From Herbiconiux aconitum (lineage in GTDB: Bacteria > Actinomycetota > Actinomycetes > Actinomycetales > Microbacteriaceae): 64,000 nt of DNA. Location: assembly GCF_024979235.1 (NCBI RefSeq), contig NZ_JANLCM010000001.1, positions 2,336,208 through 2,400,207 of the forward strand, read 5' to 3'. The number at the start of each line of letters is the position of its first letter. The stretch's first letter is position 1. The notes beneath the pieces were generated by a model. That model was not told the DNA's origin and ran no database searches. It worked only from the letters and a program-made list of their open reading frames with translations. A program made the translations under genes and the position numbers. Below are positions 50,201 through 58,150 of this stretch, in pieces.

Positions 50201-51223
50201 TCAGCCGAACGTGAAGCAGTACCCTTCGGCGCCGCGCTCGAGGAACTCGATCTCGAACACCCGATCGGCGATCGCGCCGTGCTGGCGCACGAGCTGGTAG
50301 GTGTTCGGACTGTCGAGCACCCCGCGGCCCGCGCCGTCGACGTCGCTGCCCTGAGCGGTATCGACCGGCTGGCCGTCGAGATACACCCGGAACGGTATGG
50401 CCGGCCTCGCCGCGCTCGGAGCCATAACCAGGTTCACGTCGCGGGCGTGGAAGGCGAACGCGATCCGGCCGCCGGCCTCGTTGAGCACCGACGCGTGCCG
50501 GGTGAGGGTCCAATCGCCGGTCAGGTCCCAGGAGTTCTGCGGCAGCCGGTCGCTGCCGGTGTAGACGTGGGCCCGGTCGTAGAGCGAGGAGTTCTCCGAC
50601 ACGAAACCGCTGCTCTGCCCGTAGCCGAGATAGGTTTCGGGGGAGCGGAGTGTTGCCCAGTCGGCTGCCACCTCGAGCCCCGTCGTTTCGGGCGCGACGA
50701 GGCCAAGGTCGACCTCCGTGGCCCCGGCATCGACGAGCAGCTGCTGGATGGCCATCTCGGTCATGGCGTATTCGCCTTCGCCGAAATGGTGGAACCGGAT
50801 GCGCCCTTCCGCATCGGCGAGGTAGACCGCCGGCCAGTAGTGGTTCGCGAAGTCCCCCCAGACGCCGTACCCGGTGTCGACCACGATCGGGAACTCCACG
50901 CCGAGCCGCCGGGCATGTTCGGTGACGTTGCCGAGATCGCCCTCGAACCCGAACTCCGGAGTGTGCACGCCCACGACGGTGAGCCCGGCGGCGGCGTACT
51001 TGGCGTGCCACGCCCTCAGGTAAGGGAGCGTGCGCAGCCAGTTGACGCAGGTGTAGGTCCAGAAGTCGACGAGAACGACGCGGCCACGGAGATCGGCCGG
51101 TGCCAGCGGCTCCGAGTTGATCCACGCTGTGGCCCGGTCGAACCCCGGGAGGCGCCCCTCGTCGGGGAGTGCACGTTCGTCGCCCGAGAGGCGGTGGGCG
51201 ATCGAGCGGAAGACCCCGCTCAT
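50201..51223 (-). CDS. Thioredoxin-like protein with a single active-site Cys (DipZ C-terminal type)
   Basis: A 340-residue protein. Residues about 45-165 are a thioredoxin-like/AhpC-TSA domain: VVLVDFWTYTCVNWLRTLPYLRAW, VVGVHTPEFGFEGDLGNV, ANHYWPAVYLADAEGRIRFHHFGEGEY. The CxxC motif is reduced to TCVNW, with one Cys and Trp at the usual second position, as in the DipZ C-terminal-like family. Residues 200-340 form a carbohydrate-binding-like beta domain ending GYCFTFG. It is translationally coupled to the 18-codon ORF upstream. Confidence 0.85.
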   Translation of the reverse strand: MSGVFRSIAHRLSGDERALPDEGRLPGFDRATAWINSEPLAPADLRGRVVLVDFWTYTCVNWLRTLPYLRAWHAKYAAAGLTVVGVHTPEFGFEGDLGNVTEHARRLGVEFPIVVDTGYGVWGDFANHYWPAVYLADAEGRIRFHHFGEGEYAMTEMAIQQLLVDAGATEVDLGLVAPETTGLEVAADWATLRSPETYLGYGQSSGFVSENSSLYDRAHVYTGSDRLPQNSWDLTGDWTLTRHASVLNEAGGRIAFAFHARDVNLVMAPSAARPAIPFRVYLDGQPVDTAQGSDVDGAGRGVLDSPNTYQLVRQHGAIADRVFEIEFLERGAEGYCFTFG

Positions 51224-51276
51224 CGCAGCGACCGGAAGGCGAGGCGGATGGCGGTGCGTTCTTCAGTGACGGTCAT
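51220..51276 (-). CDS. 18-residue leader ORF coupled to the thioredoxin-like gene
   Basis: A short ORF, MTVTEERTAIRLAFRSLR, with GAGGAGAGCACC upstream of its ATG, ending in an ATGA overlap with the downstream gene. The strong ribosome-binding site and 4-bp overlap suggest it sets translation of the thioredoxin-like gene. It has no run of one amino acid codon, so amino-acid attenuation is not indicated. Confidence 0.55.
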   Translation of the reverse strand: MTVTEERTAIRLAFRSLR

Positions 51277-51365
51277 GGTGCTCTCCTCGTTCGTCGGCGG
51301 GATTCGTCGGGGCAGCGGGGGCACGTCGCGGGAGAACCCGGCGCGCGCTGTGGACAAGTGAACTG

Positions 51366-51377
51366 GCAACATGTTGC
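51366..51377. promoter_or_regulatory. 12-bp perfect palindrome in a divergent intergenic region
   Basis: GCAACATGTTGC is a perfect palindrome between the leader ORF (minus strand) and the LLM monooxygenase (plus strand), 75 bp before the latter. Its position suits an operator controlling both directions. The regulator is unknown. Confidence 0.4.
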
Positions 51378-51451
51378 GCCGCGTGACGCGGGCGTCGAAC
51401 CCCTCCCGCGCGTGCGCCCAGACTGGAAGCACCTCGAAGCGAAGGGCCAGG

Positions 51452-52864
51452 ATGGCAGACCAGACAGCGACCGATCGGCCGAAGCCGCTCATCGTGAACG
51501 TGTTCGAGATGAACACGCCCGGGCACATCACCCACGGCCTGTGGCGCCTCGAAGGCAACAACCGCGAGCGCTACACCGACCTGGCCTATTGGCAGGAACT
51601 CGCGACGATCGCCGAAGCCGGCGGGTTCGACGCGATCTTCCTGGCCGACGTCGTCGGCGCCTACGACGTTTATCGCGACAGTCTTGAACCGGCCGTGCGC
51701 GAGGGGCTGCAGATTCCGAACAACGACCCGCTGCTCGTCATCCCGGTGATGGCAGCGGTCACCACGCGGCTCGGCTTCGGCGTGACGTTCTCGACCAGCT
51801 ACGAGCCACCGTTCGCCTTCGCCCGCCGGATGAGCACCCTCGACCACCTCACCAAGGGGCGGGTCGGCTGGAACATCGTCACCTCTTACCTGCCGAACGC
51901 GGCGCGCAACTTCGGCCTCGACGAGCAGATTCCGCACGACACCCGCTACGAGATCGCCGACGAGTTCATGGACGTCGTCTACAAGCTCTGGGAGGGCTCC
52001 TGGGACGACGACGCCGTGCTCGTCGACCGAGAAGGCGGGGTCTACACCGACCCGGCGAAGGTGCGCCCGATCGATCACGTGGGCCAACACTTCAAGGTGG
52101 CCGGGCCGCATCTGTCGGAGCCGTCGCCGCAACGGGTGCCGTTGTTGTTCCAGGCCAGTGCCTCTGCAGCGGGCATCGCATTCGCGGCAAAGCATGCGGA
52201 GGTGCTGTTCACCGCCGATCGGCCGCCCGGTTCGCTGCAACGCAACATCCAGACGATCCGGGATGCCGCGGTCGAACGAGGTCGGACCGCCGACGATCTG
52301 CGGTTCCTGGTGATGGCCACCGTCATCACGGGTCGCACCGAGGAGGAGGTCGCCGAGAAGCTCGCCCGCTACCGTGCGTTCGAGAGCCCCGAGGGCAAGT
52401 TCGTGCACCAGAGTGTTCCGTTCCGTCCGCTCGATCACCCCGCCGACATCACGGTGCGCGAGGCTCTCGAGCGAGAAGGCCGGCACGACCTGATCGAAGC
52501 CGGCGGGCTCCCGCTGAACATCACCGTCGGCCGCTACGTCGCCGCGGTCGATGAGGCGTGGGACAAGAACCAGTTCTTCGTGGCGGGAACACCCGAGGTC
52601 GTGGCCGACGAGATCGAGCGCTGGCTCGACGAGGTGGGCGTCGACGGCATCAATCTGCGCCAGTACCACTCGTTCGAGACCGTGCGCGATTTTGCGGAGC
52701 TGGTGACTCCGGTGCTCCGCCGTCGTGGGCGTCTGCGTCCGGCCGACGAACCGGGCGTCCAGAGCGCCGGTGGCGGCACCCTCCGTGAGCACCTCTACGG
52801 CACGGGTGCGCGTCTTCCCGATACCCACCCCGCGGCCCGCTACCGCGGAGGTCAGAACCTCTGA
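51452..52864 (+). CDS. LLM-class flavin-dependent monooxygenase (NtaA/SnaA/DszA type)
   Basis: A 470-residue flavin-dependent TIM-barrel monooxygenase. Hallmarks are EMNTPGHITHGLWR near residue 18, FDAIFLADVVGAYDVY, FGVTFSTSYEPPFAFARRMSTLDHLTKGRVGWNIVTSYLPNAARNFGLD (100-150) and FQASASAAGIAFAAKHAEVLFT near 230. Related enzymes attack nitrilotriacetate, dibenzothiophene sulfone or other organosulfur substrates with FMNH2 supplied by a separate reductase; the substrate here is unknown. No reductase gene is directly adjacent. Confidence 0.9.
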   Translation: MADQTATDRPKPLIVNVFEMNTPGHITHGLWRLEGNNRERYTDLAYWQELATIAEAGGFDAIFLADVVGAYDVYRDSLEPAVREGLQIPNNDPLLVIPVMAAVTTRLGFGVTFSTSYEPPFAFARRMSTLDHLTKGRVGWNIVTSYLPNAARNFGLDEQIPHDTRYEIADEFMDVVYKLWEGSWDDDAVLVDREGGVYTDPAKVRPIDHVGQHFKVAGPHLSEPSPQRVPLLFQASASAAGIAFAAKHAEVLFTADRPPGSLQRNIQTIRDAAVERGRTADDLRFLVMATVITGRTEEEVAEKLARYRAFESPEGKFVHQSVPFRPLDHPADITVREALEREGRHDLIEAGGLPLNITVGRYVAAVDEAWDKNQFFVAGTPEVVADEIERWLDEVGVDGINLRQYHSFETVRDFAELVTPVLRRRGRLRPADEPGVQSAGGGTLREHLYGTGARLPDTHPAARYRGGQNL

Positions 52865-52881
52865 CACACCGATCGATGGCG

Positions 52882-53151
52882 TCAGTCGGTGACGTCGATG
52901 ACGACTTGGCGCCAATCGGAGTCCGACGCCACTTGCCGTGACGGCTCGACGGTGTCACCCACCCATTTGCCTTCCCGGCGACTGATGTGGGCGATCAAGG
53001 CTTCCTCTGCGTGCAGGCTGTAGCTCGGCTCGCTGTCTTCCGTGCCATCGGCTCGGATGGTGTGCTGCACTCCTTCGCGCCAGAACGTCGCTTCGCCTGA
53101 CTTGGGAAGCTCGACATCATTGATCGTCGGCTGATCATCCTGATTCGTCAT
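52882..53151 (-). CDS. Hypothetical protein, 89 residues
   Basis: A soluble acidic protein, MTNQDDQPTINDVELPKSGEATFWREGVQHTIRADG, then YSLHAEEALIAHISRREGKWVGD and a C-terminal WRQVVIDVTD. No family recognised. It is convergent with the LLM gene and codirectional with the NmrA-like gene, with no obvious ribosome-binding site for the ATG. Confidence 0.5.
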   Translation of the reverse strand: MTNQDDQPTINDVELPKSGEATFWREGVQHTIRADGTEDSEPSYSLHAEEALIAHISRREGKWVGDTVEPSRQVASDSDWRQVVIDVTD

Positions 53152-53222
53152 GCCACGCACACTATGCCTCCGGAGCCGTGGAGGCTAGACCTTCGTGGGT
53201 TGCACGCGCGGGGTGGCCGCAT

Positions 53223-54098
53223 TCACGACTGCTCCTCGGCGTTCCACGAACCAGCGGCAGCGCTTCGGCGCGCGAACGCGTCGAACGATCCGGGTTCGCG
53301 ACCCAGCGCGCGCTGCACCCCGTCGGCGAGGCTCGCGTTGCGACCGTCGAGCACGACCCGGAACAGGTAGTCGAGCAGGGTCACCACGTCGGCGGGCACG
53401 CCGTCGGCCAGTGCGGCCTGCGAATAGTCCTCGGCCGGGATCGGCACATACTCGATCGACCTGCCCGTGTGAGTCCCGACCGTCTCCACGATCTGCTGGA
53501 AGGTGAGCAGCTCGGGTCCGGTGAGCTCGTACAGTTCGCCGGAATGACGTGAGTCGACCAAGGCTGCAGCCGCGACATCCGCTATGTCCTCGGCGTCGAC
53601 GAAGGGCTCGGACACGGAGCCGGCGGGAAGGAAGAGGGAGCCCTCGACGAGAGGGTCGCGCAAATAGCCTTCGGTGAAGTTCTGGAAGAACCAGGAGCAC
53701 CGCACGACGCTCCATTCGACGCCCGAACAGATGACGACGTCTTCCGCATCGGCGGCCTCGGGCTCACCGCGGCCGGACAGCAGCACGATCCTCTCGACAC
53801 CCGTGGCAACGAGACGGTCGGTGATCTCCTTCACCGCTTCGACGGCACCCGGCACCGCGAGGTCGGGGGAGTACGCGAGGTAGACGCGTTTCGCGCCGGA
53901 GATCGCGGCATCCCAGGTTCCGCGATCGGCCCAGTCGAACGGGATGGGGGTGGTGCGGCCGAGCGCACGCACCGGAACGCCCGTGCGACGCAAGCGCTCG
54001 GCGACGCGGCGACCGGTCTTTCCGGTGCCGCCGAGCACGAGGGTGGGGGTGGTGGTCGACGTGGGCGGATGGAGGGGGATCGACTCGATGTTTGTCAT
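53223..54098 (-). CDS. NmrA-like NAD(P)-binding protein
   Basis: A 291-residue atypical short-chain dehydrogenase. LVLGGTGKTGRRVAERLRRTG (about residues 21-41) is the nucleotide motif of NmrA/quinone oxidoreductase 2-type proteins; VIPF-like and NFTEGYLRDP motifs support the group. These proteins often sense NADPH or reduce quinones rather than act on classic alcohols. It is divergent from the AraC regulator, a typical regulator-target pair. ATG 54098. Confidence 0.88.
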   Translation of the reverse strand: MTNIESIPLHPPTSTTTPTLVLGGTGKTGRRVAERLRRTGVPVRALGRTTPIPFDWADRGTWDAAISGAKRVYLAYSPDLAVPGAVEAVKEITDRLVATGVERIVLLSGRGEPEAADAEDVVICSGVEWSVVRCSWFFQNFTEGYLRDPLVEGSLFLPAGSVSEPFVDAEDIADVAAAALVDSRHSGELYELTGPELLTFQQIVETVGTHTGRSIEYVPIPAEDYSQAALADGVPADVVTLLDYLFRVVLDGRNASLADGVQRALGREPGSFDAFARRSAAAGSWNAEEQS

Positions 54099-54118
54099 AG
54101 ACCCAGTGAACCCGTACG

Positions 54119-54149
54119 TTGCGAGACGCAGAATGGCCGAACCTCGCAA
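54119..54149. promoter_or_regulatory. Inverted repeat between the divergent NmrA-like and AraC genes
   Basis: TTGCGAG (54119-54125) and CTCGCAA (54143-54149) form a perfect 7-bp inverted repeat with a 17-bp spacer, in the 81-bp shared promoter region. It is a candidate AraC-type operator. Confidence 0.4.
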
Positions 54150-54166
54150 TAACATACGCAAGCGTC

Positions 54167-54172
54167 TAGTGT
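54167..54172 (+). promoter_or_regulatory. -10 hexamer of a leaderless promoter (AraC gene)
   Basis: TAGTGT ends 7 nt before the ATG at 54180; no ribosome-binding site separates them. Confidence 0.35.
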
Positions 54173-54179
54173 CGGCACC

Positions 54180-55151
54180 ATGGACAGCATGAGTGCCCTC
54201 CTCGACCGGTCCCGAGCAGCCGGTGCGTTCATCCTGCGCTCGGTGCTCTCGGCCCCCTGGGCGATGCGAATCGAAGACGACGCGCCGCTCACTGTGCTCG
54301 TCCTCACCCAGGGACGAGCATGGATCGTTCCGGATGACGGTGACCCGGTGCTCGTCGAACCCGGCGACGTCGTGCTCCTCCGCGGGCCGGGCCACCGCTA
54401 CACCGTCGCCGACGACCCCCTCAGTGAGATCGACGTGGTGATCGACCGACAGCAGAATCCGAGCTACCGACCTGGAGTTCAGTGGAAGTTCCTCACGGAG
54501 CTCGGCGTGCGCACCTGGGGCAACGAACCAGAGGGCTCCACGCTCATGCTCACCGGCACCTATCAGGTGCAGGGCGAGGTGAGCGAGACCCTGTTGTGTC
54601 TGCTTCCCAGCATCGTGGTGGTGCCCCTCGACGAGAGCAGCGAACCGCTGGTGCGGCTGCTCGCCGACGAGATCGCCCGCGATCGCGCCGGCCAGGAGAC
54701 GGTGCTCGACCGTCTGCTCGACCTGCTGCTCATCGGGGCGGTGCGCACCTGGTTCTCCGATCCGGCCCACGACTCTGGGTGGTTCCGCGCCCAGGACGAC
54801 CCCGTCGTCGGACCCGCGCTCCGCCTCCTGCACGACGACCCCGCTCACCCGTGGACCATCAGCGCACTCGCCTCCCGCGTCGGCGTCTCGCGGGCGACGT
54901 TCGCTCGCCGGTTCACCGACCTCGTCGGCCGACCGCCCATGGCCTACCTCGTCGAGTGGCGCCTCAAACTCGCCGCCGACCTGCTGCGTGAGACACGGCA
55001 GACCCTTGGCGCGGTCGCGAGTGCCGCCGGCTACGGCACGCCTTTCGCGCTCAGCGCCGCGTTTCGCCGGGAACGGGGCGAGAGCCCCCGCGACTACCGC
55101 TCACGAATGGCGCGCCACGAGGACGGGGGAGTGCCTAGTACCAGACCTTGA
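54180..55151 (+). CDS. AraC family transcriptional regulator (cupin_6)
   Basis: A 323-residue regulator. Residues 12-190 form the AraC-type cupin_6 ligand domain (VLVEPGDVVLLRGPGHRYTVAD is the cupin strand block); residues about 222-318 hold two helix-turn-helix motifs (WTISALASRVGVSRATFARRFTDLVGRPPMAYLVEWRL, then TLGAVASAAGYGTPFALSAAFRRERGESPRDYR). Divergent from the NmrA-like gene, which it likely controls. Confidence 0.92.
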   Translation: MDSMSALLDRSRAAGAFILRSVLSAPWAMRIEDDAPLTVLVLTQGRAWIVPDDGDPVLVEPGDVVLLRGPGHRYTVADDPLSEIDVVIDRQQNPSYRPGVQWKFLTELGVRTWGNEPEGSTLMLTGTYQVQGEVSETLLCLLPSIVVVPLDESSEPLVRLLADEIARDRAGQETVLDRLLDLLLIGAVRTWFSDPAHDSGWFRAQDDPVVGPALRLLHDDPAHPWTISALASRVGVSRATFARRFTDLVGRPPMAYLVEWRLKLAADLLRETRQTLGAVASAAGYGTPFALSAAFRRERGESPRDYRSRMARHEDGGVPSTRP

Positions 55152-55512
55152 GCTTGCCGGCCGCCGTGTAGACCGAGGTGAGCAGTGCCGCGAAGGGCAC
55201 CGCCATACGCAGGAAGTAGACCACTACGGTGACCTCGTTGAGGTCGGCCCAGAGGAACAGGAGGATGGCGATGGCGCCGGCGATCAGCGTGTTGCGGAAC
55301 GGCTTGGTCCAGGTGATGCCGGGGGCCGCGAAGCCGACCGAGGCGAAGACGAGCCCGGTGTCGACGATGAACGCCCCCCAGCGGGGGTCGGTGATGTTGG
55401 GCGCGATGATCCAGAGCACGATCGCGATGATCCAGAAGAGCACGAACACGCCGCCCTTGGCCGCTCGCGGCAGCTCCTTGCGCGGGGCTTCGTACACAAC
55501 AACACTCGTCAC
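55135..55512 (-). CDS. Hypothetical four-helix membrane protein, 125 residues
   Basis: A protein with four hydrophobic segments: GGVFVLFWIIAIVLWIIAP, GAFIVDTGLVFASVGFAAP, NTLIAGAIAILLFLW, and VVVYFLRMAVPFAALLTSVYT. Small and strongly hydrophobic; no family recognised. Its 3-prime end overlaps the AraC gene by 17 bp. The ATG is at 55512 with GAAGGAGCA upstream. Confidence 0.65.
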   Translation of the reverse strand: MTSVVVYEAPRKELPRAAKGGVFVLFWIIAIVLWIIAPNITDPRWGAFIVDTGLVFASVGFAAPGITWTKPFRNTLIAGAIAILLFLWADLNEVTVVVYFLRMAVPFAALLTSVYTAAGKLKVWY

Positions 55513-55623
55513 GTCGAATGCTCCTTCTTCGAGAGGTCTACTCCCAGAACTCTAGCGGTTCGGCGCTGCGGTCGCCGATTTGGCTAGGGTGTTGAAAAGA
55601 CCACTTTCAGGAAGGCTCTCACC

Positions 55624-55893
55624 ATGGCCGCACCCCAGAACCTGACACCCGACTCGCGTCAGATCCTCGATCAGATCGAGTATCACGCCACCACGCACAA
55701 GATCGGCTGGAACGATCTCGTGACCATGCTGAAGGAGGTGGCAGAGGTGGAGGAGAGCCACGGCGGCGGCAAGATCGTGGTGCGGCTCGACAACGAGCGC
55801 CTCGAGATCAGGCGCCCCGACGGCGTGCCGGTCTCCGAGGCCACGGTGCTCGAGCTCCGCCGCATGTTCAAGCACGCGGGCTGGATGGGCTGA
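55624..55893 (+). CDS. Hypothetical protein, 89 residues
   Basis: A soluble protein with helical N-terminal half (QILDQIEYHATTHKIGWNDLVTMLKEVAEV) and a strand-rich middle GGGKIVVRLDNERLEIRRPDG. AGGAAGG precedes the ATG. It lies 50 bp upstream of kynA, with which it may be co-transcribed, but kynA also has its own leaderless promoter candidate. Family not recognised. Confidence 0.6.
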   Translation: MAAPQNLTPDSRQILDQIEYHATTHKIGWNDLVTMLKEVAEVEESHGGGKIVVRLDNERLEIRRPDGVPVSEATVLELRRMFKHAGWMG

Positions 55894-55931
55894 CCCGACA
55901 TCTCATCATCGTGGCGGGCGTCAGGATGTTG

Positions 55932-55937
55932 TAACGT
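55932..55937 (+). promoter_or_regulatory. -10 hexamer of the kynurenine operon
   Basis: TAACGT ends 6 nt upstream of the kynA ATG at 55944, suggesting a leaderless kyn mRNA. Confidence 0.45.
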
Positions 55938-55943
55938 CGAGGC

Positions 55944-56798
55944 ATGAGCGCCGACGACAACACCAGGGCCTTCGACGAAGGAATCGTCACCGACTTCTCG
56001 AGCCGGATGAGCTACGGCTCCTACCTGGCGCTCGACGAGCTGCTCGCCCTCCAGCGCCCGGTCAGCGAGCCGGAGCATCACGACGAGCTGCTGTTCATCA
56101 TCCAGCACCAGACGAGCGAACTCTGGCTGAAACTGCTGCTGCACGAACTGCGTTCGGCGCGGGCGAGCCTGCAGGCCGACGACATCGGCACCGCGCTGAA
56201 GCGCATCGCACGGGTGAAGCACATCCAGGAGACGCTCACGCAGCAGTGGTCGGTGCTGGCGACGCTCACGCCCACCGAGTACTCCGAGTTCCGCGGCTTC
56301 CTCGCGAACTCGTCGGGTTTCCAGTCGCACCAGTACCGCGCGGTCGAGTTCATCCTCGGCAACAAGAACGAGCGGATGCTGTCGGTCTTCGACTCCGATC
56401 CGGCGGCCCGCGCCGTGCTGGCGTCGCTGCTGGCCGAGCCGAGTCTCTACGACGAGTTCCTCCGCTACCTCGCCCGCCTGGGATTCGGGGTGCCGGACAG
56501 CGTGCTGTCGCGCGACGTCACGAAGGCGTACGTCATGCATCCGGAGCTCGTGCCGGTATTCCGCGAGATCTACGAATCGGCCACTGAGAACTGGCGGGTC
56601 TACGAGGCGTGCGAAGAGCTGGTCGACCTCGAAGACAACTTCCAGTTCTGGCGCTTCCGGCACCTGCGCACGGTGCAGCGCACCATCGGCATGAAGTCGG
56701 GCACCGGCGGGTCGTCGGGGGCCGGATTCCTGGAGCGCGCGCTGTCGCTGACGTTCTTTCCGGAGCTGTTCGCGGTGCGCACGGAGATCGGCACGTGA
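55944..56798 (+). CDS. kynA: Tryptophan 2,3-dioxygenase
   Basis: A 284-residue heme enzyme that oxidises L-tryptophan to N-formylkynurenine. MSYGSYLALDELLALQRP, the IIQHQTSELWLKLLLHELR block (residues about 50-68), SSGFQSHQYRAVEFILGNKN (about 118-137) and FQFWRFRHLRTVQRTIG near 230 are hallmarks. The GTGA overlap with the next gene and the kynU gene two genes on define a kynurenine operon. Confidence 0.96.
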   Translation: MSADDNTRAFDEGIVTDFSSRMSYGSYLALDELLALQRPVSEPEHHDELLFIIQHQTSELWLKLLLHELRSARASLQADDIGTALKRIARVKHIQETLTQQWSVLATLTPTEYSEFRGFLANSSGFQSHQYRAVEFILGNKNERMLSVFDSDPAARAVLASLLAEPSLYDEFLRYLARLGFGVPDSVLSRDVTKAYVMHPELVPVFREIYESATENWRVYEACEELVDLEDNFQFWRFRHLRTVQRTIGMKSGTGGSSGAGFLERALSLTFFPELFAVRTEIGT

Positions 56799-58150
56799 GA
56801 GCGGAGGCCGGCGCCGCCCCGGATGCCGCGCTCGATCGTTTCGTGGTGGTCGACGACGTGTGGGTGGGGGAGTGGACCGGGCCGGCTGTGTTGCGCATCC
56901 GGGGCGGGCGCGTCGAGCTCGTGCGGCGGGCGGCGGTCGCGTCGGCGGGGGGCCAGGAGGCTGCGGGCGCGGGTGGGCTGGATGGTTGGGGTGCGGGCGG
57001 GCTGGATGCTGCGGCTGCGGGCGGGCGGGACACCGCGGGTGCGGGTGCGGGTGGCTCGGGGCCGCACGACGGCGCGGGTCGAGTCGTGACGAACGTGGGC
57101 GGCGTCGTGCTGCCGGGATTCTGCGATTCGCACGTGCATCTGGGTCTGGTCGATCCCGGAGCGCTCCTCGGCGGCGGGATCGCACGCGTGGTCGATCTCG
57201 GCTGGAACCCGACGGTCATCGCGAGCTGGGCGCACGGTGCGGCCGGAACGTCGATGCCCGAGGTGGAATTCGCGGGGGCGTTCCTGACCGGTGTGGGTGG
57301 GTATCCGTCGGGCCGGTCGTGGGCTCCGGATGCGGCGGTACGGCAACTCCGCGACGTCGCCGGCGCGCTCGCCGCGGTCGCCGAGATGCACCGCTCCGGC
57401 GCGCGCTTCGTGAAGCTCGTGCTGCACACCGGTGACACGGAGCCGCCCGGCGCCGCCGACGCGCGTGGCGACGGCGGGGTGGGCCGCGGTGGCGTGGACG
57501 CGCGTGGCGACGCTGCGGTGAGCCGCGGAGGGTTGACCGACACCGTCGCACGCGCCGTTGTCGACGAGGCGCATCGGCGGGCACTCGTGGTCGTGGCGCA
57601 CACCGAGGGGGCGGGCCAGGCCGAGCGAGCCCAGCAGCTCGGGGTCGACCGGCTGGCGCACACGCCGTTCAGCGAGCGGCTCAGCGACGAGCTGATCGCC
57701 GCCATGGCCGACCGGATGACCTGGGTCAGCACCCTCGACATCCACGGTTGGGGAGATCCCACGCCTGAGTTCGCCGTGGCCCTCGACAACCTCGCCCGAT
57801 TCGCCGCCGCGGGCGGGCGCGTGCTCTACGGCACCGACCTCGGCAACGGCCCGCTGCCCGTCGCCCTCAACCCGCGCGAGCTCGACGCCCTCACCTCCGC
57901 CGGCCTCACTGCTCCCCAACTCCTCGACGCCCTCGCCCCCCTGCCCCCTCGCGAAGTCGCGCTAAGTCGCCTCTCCCGCGCCCCAGAGCCGACTTCGAGC
58001 GACTTCGCGGAGCATGACGACCTGATCGACTTGGGTTCGCGGGTGTCGTGGGTGCCGACACGCGCACCGGCCGACGCGGCCGAGCTTCCCACCTGGCTGC
58101 CGACCGCCCGTGTCGTGGCCGCCGACGACCTCGAGGAGATCCGAGCATGA
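56795..58150 (+). CDS. Amidohydrolase in the kynurenine operon, candidate formylkynurenine hydrolase
   Basis: A 451-residue metal-dependent hydrolase. His113 and His115 are in GFCDSHVHLGL; FVKLVLHTGD contains a possible carboxylated Lys; VVVAHTEGAGQAERA and LAHTPFSERLSDEL supply further His; GTDLGNG supplies the terminal Asp. These are imidazolonepropionase-like features. It sits between tryptophan dioxygenase and kynureninase, the position of kynurenine formamidase, and no KynB or AFMID gene is visible. Residues about 50-98 and 218-245 are Gly/Ala repeats, and 385-405 are encoded by a palindromic insertion. The formamidase role is my inference. Confidence 0.75.
   Translation: MRAEAGAAPDAALDRFVVVDDVWVGEWTGPAVLRIRGGRVELVRRAAVASAGGQEAAGAGGLDGWGAGGLDAAAAGGRDTAGAGAGGSGPHDGAGRVVTNVGGVVLPGFCDSHVHLGLVDPGALLGGGIARVVDLGWNPTVIASWAHGAAGTSMPEVEFAGAFLTGVGGYPSGRSWAPDAAVRQLRDVAGALAAVAEMHRSGARFVKLVLHTGDTEPPGAADARGDGGVGRGGVDARGDAAVSRGGLTDTVARAVVDEAHRRALVVVAHTEGAGQAERAQQLGVDRLAHTPFSERLSDELIAAMADRMTWVSTLDIHGWGDPTPEFAVALDNLARFAAAGGRVLYGTDLGNGPLPVALNPRELDALTSAGLTAPQLLDALAPLPPREVALSRLSRAPEPTSSDFAEHDDLIDLGSRVSWVPTRAPADAAELPTWLPTARVVAADDLEEIRA
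57950..58009. repeat. Palindromic element inserted in frame in the amidohydrolase gene
   Basis: CGCGAAGTCGC (57950-57960) pairs with GCGACTTCGCG (57999-58009); pairing continues inward (AAGTCG against CGACTT). About 60 bp, frame-preserving, encoding residues near the C-terminus of the amidohydrolase. Confidence 0.55.
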
